NCBI GenBank assembly: GCA_946411695.1
Contig: CAMKEX010000011.1
Location: 1 to 35,667, forward strand
DNA from: an uncultured Lachnospiraceae bacterium
GTDB lineage: Bacteria > Bacillota > Clostridia > Lachnospirales > Lachnospiraceae
Direction of reading: 5' to 3'
DNA: 35,667 bases
Shown in pieces: positions 15,123 to 22,888 of this stretch; position 1 is the first letter of the stretch; every line of letters starts with the position of its first letter. A model generated the notes under the pieces. It was given only the letters and a program-made list of their open reading frames with translations, did not search any database and had not been told where the DNA came from. A program made the position numbers and the translations under genes.

Positions 15123-17318
15123 CTAACACATCCTCGGAAACTTCCGTATATACTCCTTCAGCTTGATGATCCTGTCCTCTGTGTCGATCCCATCCTCATT
15201 CTGCTGGATCGGGATCTCCTCCAGGACTTCTTCCGTCTCGTTGTCGCGGACGAGGTAGGCGTCATTGCGGCAGACGATGTGGACGTCCGGATAGACAAGG
15301 CGCTGGCCGTTCAGTTCCCGGGAGAGGTGTGCAGGGTCTGCTTCCTTCAGGAACGGCATGTAGGTGTTTGAGGACCAGGCTGTCTTTGTCTGCATGACGT
15401 AATACATGTACGGTTTTGTCTCGATATCGTCATTGCTGAGCTTGCCGTAGCTGCCCGGGCGGAAGACCGGGTATTTTACGTAGTAGTATCTCCAGGGATA
15501 GGTGTTCTGTTCCTCGCACTCGGCGAGGAAGGCGTCGGAGATCTCCCGCAGGGTCTCGTCGGAGAAGTTCTCCCTTTTTGCAAGCAGGCCATTCAGAACG
15601 GCGCCGGTGTTCTCAAATCCGTAGTTCGCGCTTTTGTGGAACAGGGCGTCCCAGGCGCTTTTCATGCGGCTCGAAGCGAACTGGTGGCGCCACCGCATCC
15701 GCCCCATCTGCCCGTAGTTTCCGACGGACATCATTGCGCAGTCGATGGCATCGAGGCTGCAGGCAAAGAGTGAGAAGAACCTGTCTGTATGGTCGAGGTG
15801 GTCGAGACCTATGACACTAATCTGCCCATAGAGGTTCGGATGGTCTTCCAGCTTGAACAGCGTGGCAGCTTGTTCCGGATGTTCTGCGAGGTACTGCTCT
15901 TTGGCTTTTTCCTCCGCGAGCTGATTTACGTTGAAGCTGTTCTCGATCTTTTCATCCGGTTTCCCTGTCAGGATGATCGCGTCTACCTGCCGCAGAATGG
16001 CAGGGATGCGGTTCCTGTCCGACCTGTCACTGATTTCATCTGCGGAATTCCGGATGAGGTTGTTGACGATCCGAAGCCTCCTCCGGAACTGTGCCTCAGT
16101 GACCTGCTGCGTATTGCGCAGATAGCAGACGACTGCGTACAACAGCACGATCCTGTTCAGGGGGAAGATCCTGGTCCGGCCGCTCTTGTCGGCATAGGAG
16201 CGCAGGCAGTCCTCAAAAATGTCAATTCTGTCGCTTGACTCCACAAGTATTTTTCCATCTTCATGGGTATGCGACATGACGGAGTGCAGGAAGACGGAAG
16301 GGTTTGGGTAGCCGGGAATGCTGCACCAGCAGTCAAAACAGGATTCCAGCATGGAAACATTTTCCATGACCTGTTCCCTGTCTCCGGCAAAGTATTCCTG
16401 CAGAAGTTCAAACTCATCCGTGCTTTTCCCCTGCGGGGATCGGTCATTCCCGTAGCAGATAATGTCGCAGATGAACTGGAAATACCTCAGGAAAAGGTCA
16501 TCGGTGATGAATTCGTCCGCGTTCCCCTGCCCGGATTCGCGGTAACGCCACAAAAGATCCGTCCACTCGATATCTATCTTAGAGATGATACGTCCGGCGG
16601 TATCCTCGTCCAACAGTCGGATGGAACGCTCCAGCTCGGCCTTGAAATGCTCGAACCTCGTAAGGGGCTTTCCCCGGGAATTCATCTTGATGTACAGCTC
16701 GTCGGTAAGGCCCATGTCCCTGATCGGCAAAAAGTAGAAGGTGACCGCGCCGGCTTTAAGCTTTTCCCACAGATCCCCGACGTTCCGGAACTTTGCATCG
16801 ATGGCATCAAGCATGACGAGCATGGAGTTGATCGTGGGATCCTTCTGCCAGTCAAGGGGGAACCAGGCCTGGTCTACGATTTCTTCTGAAAGGGGTATGG
16901 AGAAAGATGGAGTAAAGCCGACGAGATCCCCGCAGAAATACCTTGCGCTGTAGCGCGTCTCATAGCTGAAATTGCCGAGGAATGCGTAATCTTCCGCACT
17001 TATTCCGCCCTTTTTCGCCGCGTACCAGTGCAGAAGGAACAGGGTCGTCAGGCGCTGCTGTCCATCCAGGGGCGTCATGACGCCGTCCACATCTATATCC
17101 CCGTATACAAAATCGAGCGTGACAGGTGTATCCGTCACGGCACGGTACAAGGCGTCCAGGAAGCGACTCCGGATCCTCCCGACATCCGGGTCCTTCCTTC
17201 CCTGCGCATAGTCCCTCTGGATGATGGGGATGACGATCTTCTGCAGCTTTACGGATTCCTGCCCAACAGGGAAATCCGCCTCAAATATATCCATGAAGGA
17301 ATGCTTTGCCGTTCCCAT
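15123..17318 (-). CDS. DUF262 protein, GmrSD-like, without HNH domain
   Basis: Seen: 731 residues. The N-terminal DUF262 (ParB-like nuclease fold) domain shows PIIQRDYAQGR at 31-41 and DGQQRLTTL at 85-93, the two motifs that form the nucleotide pocket. The rest is helical, and I see no HNH or DUF1524 motif. Known: DUF262 proteins include GmrS/GmrD, which use nucleotide hydrolysis to cut DNA bearing modified (glucosylated hydroxymethyl) cytosine, and related anti-phage systems. Its start codon overlaps the stop of the upstream DUF262-HNH gene (TAATG), which implies coupled translation and a shared complex. Confidence 0.85.
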   Translation of the reverse strand: MGTAKHSFMDIFEADFPVGQESVKLQKIVIPIIQRDYAQGRKDPDVGRIRSRFLDALYRAVTDTPVTLDFVYGDIDVDGVMTPLDGQQRLTTLFLLHWYAAKKGGISAEDYAFLGNFSYETRYSARYFCGDLVGFTPSFSIPLSEEIVDQAWFPLDWQKDPTINSMLVMLDAIDAKFRNVGDLWEKLKAGAVTFYFLPIRDMGLTDELYIKMNSRGKPLTRFEHFKAELERSIRLLDEDTAGRIISKIDIEWTDLLWRYRESGQGNADEFITDDLFLRYFQFICDIICYGNDRSPQGKSTDEFELLQEYFAGDREQVMENVSMLESCFDCWCSIPGYPNPSVFLHSVMSHTHEDGKILVESSDRIDIFEDCLRSYADKSGRTRIFPLNRIVLLYAVVCYLRNTQQVTEAQFRRRLRIVNNLIRNSADEISDRSDRNRIPAILRQVDAIILTGKPDEKIENSFNVNQLAEEKAKEQYLAEHPEQAATLFKLEDHPNLYGQISVIGLDHLDHTDRFFSLFACSLDAIDCAMMSVGNYGQMGRMRWRHQFASSRMKSAWDALFHKSANYGFENTGAVLNGLLAKRENFSDETLREISDAFLAECEEQNTYPWRYYYVKYPVFRPGSYGKLSNDDIETKPYMYYVMQTKTAWSSNTYMPFLKEADPAHLSRELNGQRLVYPDVHIVCRNDAYLVRDNETEEVLEEIPIQQNEDGIDTEDRIIKLKEYIRKFPRMC

Positions 17319-19021
17319 TATGCCTGTGCCTCCATCACTTGTATAGGTTCCTGCAGGTACGGGGCCAGGGTTCGATTCATCGCCCGCAGGTATGCGGCGC
17401 GGTCAGCCTGCCCCCAGAAATGGAGCTGGTTCCCGGAAGAGGAGGAATAATATTTAAGGAACACCATCTTGGTGCAGTAGGGGATATACTGCCCGCTGCG
17501 GTCCATCTCAATGATCATGTTCCGCTTTACGTCAAATGCCGAATTGTTTAATGCCGCATTGTCCTCTACCCGTAAAAGGGCGAGGTTCCCGATAGAATGG
17601 ATATATTCCACACTCCCTTTTTCTGAAAGCAGGGTGAGGACTTCCTGCTGCAGCACATCGAACTCCGCGCGTTCCAGCCGGTTTTTATCAATGGCTTCCC
17701 GCATATCTTCAGCCAGGCCCAGGTCATCGGAAACGGCTTTTACGGACGGCAGGTGCAGTTCCAGCCACTCCTTCCACATCTCCTGCGTCCGCAGACCTTC
17801 CGACTGCTGCGCATGGATATGCTCCAGGCTCCAGGTGACGTCCTTTCCCCGGCTGCGCTTAAAATGGTCGAATGGGAACCACTGGGTGCTGTCCCCGTTC
17901 TGCCTGACCGATTCCACATTAAAGAGGAGCAGAAGAGTGCTGATCCTCCGGTAATCAAGCGGCTTGTCGTAACTGAGATCCGCATAGTTGCCTGCTATGG
18001 CGATGCTCTTTCGGATGCAGTCGTCCAGTTCTTCCCGGAAGGCGCGCTTTGTCCGTCCCTCCGAAAGCGCATAGATTTCCTGCAATGGCATGCTGCCGGA
18101 GGCGATCAGGTATCCGATTTTATGGTACAGCTCATGGTTTTCATGCCAGTCCTTGAGCGTCAGGAAGGTCCGCTGGATCCTCCTCCAGATGTCGTCGAGG
18201 GACATGTCTTCCCTGAGACTGTCGATCTGGAAAAAGGTAAAATATGGTTCCCTGCTGTCCGCAGGCTTCTTCGCAATCAGATCCAAAACAAGGTCGATCC
18301 GGGTCTGGTACCCGCCCGACTGGCTGTTCGTGAGGAAGTACCACAGGGAGCTGTCATGCAGTTCCTTTTCCATGTTGTCCCACTGCAGGGAGATCTCCTC
18401 CTGCTTCTCGCGGGTCATGGCATCTCCACGGTCGGCGCTCAGGAACATCGCCTTGACAAGCTCCGCACTGGTCAGGGAGATCTTTCCGATGTTCAGCCTC
18501 GTAAAGAGGGCGATTGCGTCCTCATCCTCCCCGACCTCGTACCAGATGATCTTCACATCCTCCTTGAGATATTCGAAGATCTTCATGACGCGGATCTGCA
18601 GGTCCTCTTCAAACCACTCCCGGATCGTCTCATAGGCATTTGCCATGAACCAGAAGTCTATGTTGTCCTCCCGGAGTTCCATGTCGATATTCCGGAGGAA
18701 CGCCTCTGATTTCTCCCGCGTCTCATAAACCAGTCGGAACGCCGGCTCCGGGAAGAAGGGATTTACACTGCACACATACTTGTAGATCAGGTACAGCGTT
18801 GTCAGGCGCTGCTGCCCGTCGATCAGCTCATAGGCATCCCCGCTGCCTCGCACGACCACGGGCTGCAGGCAGTAGTTCTTCTTCCCGTTCTGGTAGATGT
18901 CATCGAGCAGGCGGGAAACCTCGTCCTTTCCCCACCTGTAGCCTCGCTGATACGAAGGAACCAGAAACGTCCCCTTAATGTCGCCAACGAGTTTTGTTTC
19001 AAGTAAGATCTGGTTGGTCAT
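17318..19021 (-). CDS. DUF262 and DUF1524 (HNH) protein, GmrSD-like
   Basis: Seen: 567 residues. The N-terminal DUF262 domain has VPSYQRGYRW at 21-30 and DGQQRLTTL at 68-76. The C-terminal DUF1524 domain has the HNH core, with SLEHIHAQ near residue 400 and a later NLALL segment with NNSAFDVKR near 490. GAGGG lies six bases before the ATG. Known: in GmrSD-type enzymes the HNH part cuts the DNA and the DUF262 part senses or hydrolyses a nucleotide. It is upstream of a second DUF262 gene without HNH and overlaps it by one base, so this looks like a two-protein restriction system. Confidence 0.88.
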   Translation of the reverse strand: MTNQILLETKLVGDIKGTFLVPSYQRGYRWGKDEVSRLLDDIYQNGKKNYCLQPVVVRGSGDAYELIDGQQRLTTLYLIYKYVCSVNPFFPEPAFRLVYETREKSEAFLRNIDMELREDNIDFWFMANAYETIREWFEEDLQIRVMKIFEYLKEDVKIIWYEVGEDEDAIALFTRLNIGKISLTSAELVKAMFLSADRGDAMTREKQEEISLQWDNMEKELHDSSLWYFLTNSQSGGYQTRIDLVLDLIAKKPADSREPYFTFFQIDSLREDMSLDDIWRRIQRTFLTLKDWHENHELYHKIGYLIASGSMPLQEIYALSEGRTKRAFREELDDCIRKSIAIAGNYADLSYDKPLDYRRISTLLLLFNVESVRQNGDSTQWFPFDHFKRSRGKDVTWSLEHIHAQQSEGLRTQEMWKEWLELHLPSVKAVSDDLGLAEDMREAIDKNRLERAEFDVLQQEVLTLLSEKGSVEYIHSIGNLALLRVEDNAALNNSAFDVKRNMIIEMDRSGQYIPYCTKMVFLKYYSSSSGNQLHFWGQADRAAYLRAMNRTLAPYLQEPIQVMEAQA

Positions 19022-19156
19022 CGTGTTCCCTCTTCAAGCCTCCCCTGTCAGTAACTTCCTTCACAAACCTACCTGTATAGTTTAACACCAAGAGTTCCTT
19101 CATATGATGTTATAAAGCAAACCTGCGGTTCCATTATACGAAGAATACTTTGCATA

Positions 19157-19996
19157 TCACGATACATCGGAATGGAATATTGTTGATCCATATCTCCTGA
19201 CCAACTTATCAAACTCACCATCAATATAATCAGCGGCTTTATCTGTTATTCTTAAGTGCATTTTCTGAGTATGCTTCTGGCGAAGTTCTCTTATGGTAAT
19301 ATCCCGCCCTTCAGATGATGGATATGTATCTCCTCCCAAAGCGGCAAATACCTGATCCAGCTTTAACCCATACCGTCTGGCGCAATTCAGATTTTCATAC
19401 TCTTTTAAGACAAGGTAATTGCTAAAATAAGACATCCATTCGTGTTCTTCAACCCATTCTGGCTTTACAATATTATTCTCGTCGAATCCGGCTAACACAC
19501 CCCTTCCAGTTATTACTTGCTGGGCAACGCCATCGTCATCCTGAATGCCTGAAGCAACAAAAACCTTTGCATTTTCTTCTACACCGGATGGTCTTCTGAC
19601 ATAATTCAAAATATATATAGTCCTGCCGCCGTCTTTTACCTGCATTACTTCGTGAGGCACCATCTCATTTTGCTGGCCTTCGAATTTTATCCAGCAATTA
19701 TAACCCTTTGAAGATGTGCTTCTGTACCTGTGATTTTTTTCCGCCGATACATCCAGGCTACTATTGATTTCTTCTCGTTTTTTCTTTTCCGATTTCTCTT
19801 TAGCGTCTCTGAATATTTCTGCTTTTCTTAAAAACTCTCTCTGGCAGTCAGGATCATCGCATACCAAATACGTCTCAAAAGAAGTATAGGGAAATAGTTT
19901 TTCTCCGGCATCAAACTGAACATACACCTTTCCATTCTCTTCTCTTGTAATAGCTCCAGTGCCATAGCGAATATGTCTTACAGTTTTTCCGATCAT
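19157..19996 (-). CDS. Hypothetical protein with N-terminal Tudor-like domain
   Basis: Seen: residues 1-45 (GKTVRHIRYGTGAI, VYVQFDAGEKLFPY) resemble the small beta-barrel found at the end of PcrA-type helicases and at the start of many Clostridia proteins. A charged helix follows, then a domain with GYNCWIKFEG and a C-terminal basic segment. The ATG has GAGGT seven bases upstream. I do not recognise the remaining 230 residues. It lies between the McrBC block and the DUF262 pair, all in one direction, so it is probably part of the same defence region. Confidence 0.65.
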   Translation of the reverse strand: MIGKTVRHIRYGTGAITREENGKVYVQFDAGEKLFPYTSFETYLVCDDPDCQREFLRKAEIFRDAKEKSEKKKREEINSSLDVSAEKNHRYRSTSSKGYNCWIKFEGQQNEMVPHEVMQVKDGGRTIYILNYVRRPSGVEENAKVFVASGIQDDDGVAQQVITGRGVLAGFDENNIVKPEWVEEHEWMSYFSNYLVLKEYENLNCARRYGLKLDQVFAALGGDTYPSSEGRDITIRELRQKHTQKMHLRITDKAADYIDGEFDKLVRRYGSTIFHSDVS

Positions 19997-20140
19997 GTGT
20001 CTACCTCAAATTAAATCATTGATTGTGAGGAAAATGGTATAGTCTCCAGTATCCGATCTTTTGTCAGGTTATTAACAGCCTGACATCTTGGTATGGCAAA
20101 GTATACATAATCTTTTACCCGGTTCTCTATCTCAAATATG

Positions 20141-20479
20141 TCAACCTTCAGGCTCTTCCTCTGAGTGGAGTTCTGGATTAAATGCGCCTTCCTCTTCGAC
20201 GACATGCTCCACGATCCCGCCAAGCGCATCGATCAGGGTCCCTGGGGTGCAGCCAAGTCGGGCAGACACAAGGTCTGTAATCATGCACCATACCTGCGGG
20301 AGCTGTTCCTCATCGATGCCGCAGAGCAGCACCAAGATGTCCCTGAACTTCTCATACTGTTCGGCGGACCAGTCTTCCGGAATCAACACCTTTTCCAGTT
20401 TGATCTTCTCAGGAGCGAGGCCTTTCTCTTTTCTTTTGCGACTTCTCTCGAAATCCCAGTGAATGATATCTGCGCTCAT
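20141..20479 (-). CDS. Small hypothetical acidic protein
   Basis: Not recognised. The protein has 112 residues; the start is supported by GGGGAG four bases upstream. The N-terminus is basic (FERSRKRKEKG), the middle is helical with LPQVWCMITDLVSARLG, and the end is strongly acidic (EEEGAFNPELHSEEEPEG). Charge separation of this kind suggests a small adaptor or antitoxin-like protein, but nothing beyond composition supports that. Confidence 0.6.
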   Translation of the reverse strand: MSADIIHWDFERSRKRKEKGLAPEKIKLEKVLIPEDWSAEQYEKFRDILVLLCGIDEEQLPQVWCMITDLVSARLGCTPGTLIDALGGIVEHVVEEEGAFNPELHSEEEPEG

Positions 20480-20550
20480 AGACTCCCCTTTTTGATCTGT
20501 CCAGCATCGATATACCGTGAATCCATGAAACTCATAGTCCTCTCAAATAC

Positions 20551-20940
20551 CTATTTCTTCTGTAAATCTTTATCTGCAAGGGTTTTCCAGCGGTTTAGCA
20601 TCTCTGTTGCAAATGCTTCGATCTTATCTATTTCGATAACCTTAAAAGCAATGTTCCTATATCTCATTATCTCCATATCCGGATCAGCAATCACGAGTGG
20701 GACCATGGCTCGGAATTTGTTGATGCGTTGTCGATACGCAAGCCAGCAAATCTGATTTCTTCCCACTTTTCCGATTACTTCACCTGTCGTTTTCCCTGTC
20801 CCGGAATTGTATCCGATTGTGCTGTCATAGCCTATGGAAAGAAACATTTTCGACAATTCCATGTCCAACAGTTCCCGATCAAGAATGTTACTTTGTGTAA
20901 TCATTTGTATTTTCTGAATACAGGATGATGTCCGGTTCAT
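20551..20940 (-). CDS. Hypothetical protein
   Basis: Not recognised. It has up to 129 residues; ATGs at 20940 and 20904 are both possible and neither has a clear ribosome site. The sequence GTGKTTGEVIGKVG looks like a glycine loop but lacks the context of a real P-loop. It then has QICWLAYRQRINKFRAMVPL and a helical C-terminus. It shares the direction and lower GC content of its neighbours between McrBC and the DUF262 genes. It may be a small partner protein or a fragment. Confidence 0.45.
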   Translation of the reverse strand: MNRTSSCIQKIQMITQSNILDRELLDMELSKMFLSIGYDSTIGYNSGTGKTTGEVIGKVGRNQICWLAYRQRINKFRAMVPLVIADPDMEIMRYRNIAFKVIEIDKIEAFATEMLNRWKTLADKDLQKK

Positions 20941-21032
20941 ATTTTCATATCCCCATTTTTTATCTATTTTTCAAGGCCATCCTCTTCTACAAACGTTTCA
21001 GGCCTTGTGGCAGCTCCAGCCTGCAAAGGATT

Positions 21033-21521
21033 TCAGGAGACTTCCTCATCATAGACTTTGCTGTAGAACAGCACGCTGCCGATGAAGGATTCAAGGAAGT
21101 TTTCGTCACCTGTCATGAACTCCTCGACGCTGCAGGCAGATGCGGCAGTGAAGAATCCATTGTCATCGGAGCCGGTGATGGTGACAAGAACTTTGTCGTC
21201 TTCCTGGCGGATCTCCACCTCGCCGTACTCCTCTGTGGAGCTGTAGCCGATCGATCCGCCCTTCAGACGGTCGAGCTTCATCTGTTCGTAGGGAAGCGTA
21301 CCGTCGTCTTTCTGAGAACGCTGACGATCCAGCTTGACGAGAACAGGAATCTGGACCTGGTCTTCGGGCAGTCCAAGTTGCTTTGCCTGTGCGGAAATCT
21401 CATCGAGCGCAGCATCTGTATAGTCATCTGAGTAGCGGTAGCACCAGTCGATCAGTTCTGTGATGGTACCGTCCAGTCCGAGTTCGGAATTATAGATTTT
21501 CGTTATAGATATATCCATCAT
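21033..21521 (-). CDS. Hypothetical protein of the McrBC operon
   Basis: Not recognised. The start is taken at 21521, where GGAGAAGGAAAG precedes two ATG codons; an upstream start at 21578 would overlap mcrC. It has about 162 residues and is acidic, with an N-terminal helical part (LIDWCYRYSDDYTDAALDEI) and a beta-rich C-terminal part (GEVEIRQEDDKVLVTITG). It begins 46 bp after mcrC ends and on the same strand, so it is probably the last gene of that operon. It may be a dedicated regulator or immunity-like partner; this is inference from position only. Confidence 0.65.
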   Translation of the reverse strand: MMDISITKIYNSELGLDGTITELIDWCYRYSDDYTDAALDEISAQAKQLGLPEDQVQIPVLVKLDRQRSQKDDGTLPYEQMKLDRLKGGSIGYSSTEEYGEVEIRQEDDKVLVTITGSDDNGFFTAASACSVEEFMTGDENFLESFIGSVLFYSKVYDEEVS

Positions 21522-21567
21522 CTTTCCTTCTCCCTGCTTTAGTATATGGAAAACAATTATGGGTGTT

Positions 21568-22887
21568 CTATTTCTCATTCAAGAGCCTGCCCTTTAAATC
21601 GGACATGCTGTCTGAAACGTTTGCAACATCTACGAAGAACAAATGGACATTGACGCCATCCCTGCTGGAAAAACTTATGTTCTTATGATTTCTCATATCG
21701 GAGTTTACGGGATATAGCAGCCAGACATCTGGCGATTTCACTGGATTGCTCTGTGCGTATTTCTTTGAATATGCGTACATCTGGTACATGTCGGCCTGGG
21801 AAATCCCGTAATTCTTCTTTGGTTGATTAACCAGGCTTTTCCATTTTGCGTCAAGTACGATTCTGGAGCCATCCTGTTTCCTGATCACAATATCCGGTCG
21901 GAGTTCAAAGCGCCGGGGAGTGTCGAATAGGTAATACCCTTTGTCCTGGCTTGAGAATTCCCAGTCAAGATCTGACAAGGTTTTCCGTAACTGCTGTGTT
22001 ACGTAGGATTCAAACACCTTTTCCATTTGAAACAGCAGCGCTCTTGCCCTCGTACTTCCCGAAAAGGTTGTAAAGCTCCTGTTGAAGAGAAACACTTTAG
22101 ACCATTGCAGAATAATATCATAGTCCTTCGTGCTTCGGTCAATCACGACACGCGAAAGGTCCTTCTCGTAATTTGCAGAAGGATGAACCAGCTCAAAGAA
22201 AGGCAAAAGTTGCCGGATTTCCTTCTGATTCTCTGCCCGAGACGTGACAGTGTTGAGCTTTAGCAAAGTTGATTTGATCAGACGATTTTCCGGTCTGTCG
22301 AGCATATATTCATCATATCTCACAAAGAATCGTTCCCGATGGGCCGTATTCTGTCTGACCTGTTCGTTTATGAGCAGCTTTCCCTTGAAATACCGGAGAT
22401 TGTCCTGCAGCGGGATATATGCTGATTTCAAACCATGCTTTACCAGCGCACGTACCTCCTGGAGGTACAAATTGATAAAGATTTCATATAGCGGCATTCT
22501 GTCCAAATCAAGGCTGGCATCACTGAACACCTTGCTGGGAAAATCCTTCATGCTCCGGAGCATTTTCAGGAAAACCCGTTTTGTCTCTTTGTTTCCATCA
22601 TCTGTACTGCTTCCGAAATCTATCTTTGGCAGAATTTGAATCTGATAACCACTCTTTAGCTGAATCAGTCCAACATAATTGTTTACAGAAATAATATCGC
22701 CAACTTTTCGACGGTATCTAATCTTCAGAAAGTCCAAGGCATCTGCTGAATGCTCATCCGCCTCATAAACGTGGATAAACTCCTGCAGTTCCCGAAACAC
22801 TGCCTCCGGAAGATACGCATACTCAGATTGAAAATCCATATTACAGGAAATGTTGTCGAATTCCCTGACTTCCAGAAGCTTCTCCAT
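21568..22887 (-). CDS. mcrC: McrC-type nuclease subunit
   Basis: Seen: about 439 residues. The N-terminal part has the McrC pattern (VGLIQLKSGYQIQILPKI, LIKSTLLKLN). The C-terminal nuclease domain shows FELRPDIVI near residue 330 and VLDAKWK near 350, the D...DxK core of the PD-(D/E)xK fold. The ATG at 22887 starts one base after the mcrB stop (TGAAATG) and has AAAGGA seven bases upstream. A TTG at 22905 would overlap mcrB. Known: McrC joins the McrB GTPase ring, stimulates GTP hydrolysis and cuts DNA carrying methylated or hydroxymethylated cytosine. Confidence 0.92.
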   Translation of the reverse strand: MEKLLEVREFDNISCNMDFQSEYAYLPEAVFRELQEFIHVYEADEHSADALDFLKIRYRRKVGDIISVNNYVGLIQLKSGYQIQILPKIDFGSSTDDGNKETKRVFLKMLRSMKDFPSKVFSDASLDLDRMPLYEIFINLYLQEVRALVKHGLKSAYIPLQDNLRYFKGKLLINEQVRQNTAHRERFFVRYDEYMLDRPENRLIKSTLLKLNTVTSRAENQKEIRQLLPFFELVHPSANYEKDLSRVVIDRSTKDYDIILQWSKVFLFNRSFTTFSGSTRARALLFQMEKVFESYVTQQLRKTLSDLDWEFSSQDKGYYLFDTPRRFELRPDIVIRKQDGSRIVLDAKWKSLVNQPKKNYGISQADMYQMYAYSKKYAQSNPVKSPDVWLLYPVNSDMRNHKNISFSSRDGVNVHLFFVDVANVSDSMSDLKGRLLNEK

Positions 22888-22888
22888 T

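Noticed and set aside
20011-20143. Short frame directly after the 20141-20479 gene (VDIFEIENRVKDYVYFAIP)
   Set aside because: The composition is protein-like, but no ATG, GTG or TTG start with a ribosome site is present; the longer version overlaps the upstream gene. It could be a gene fragment, but this is not supported enough to list.
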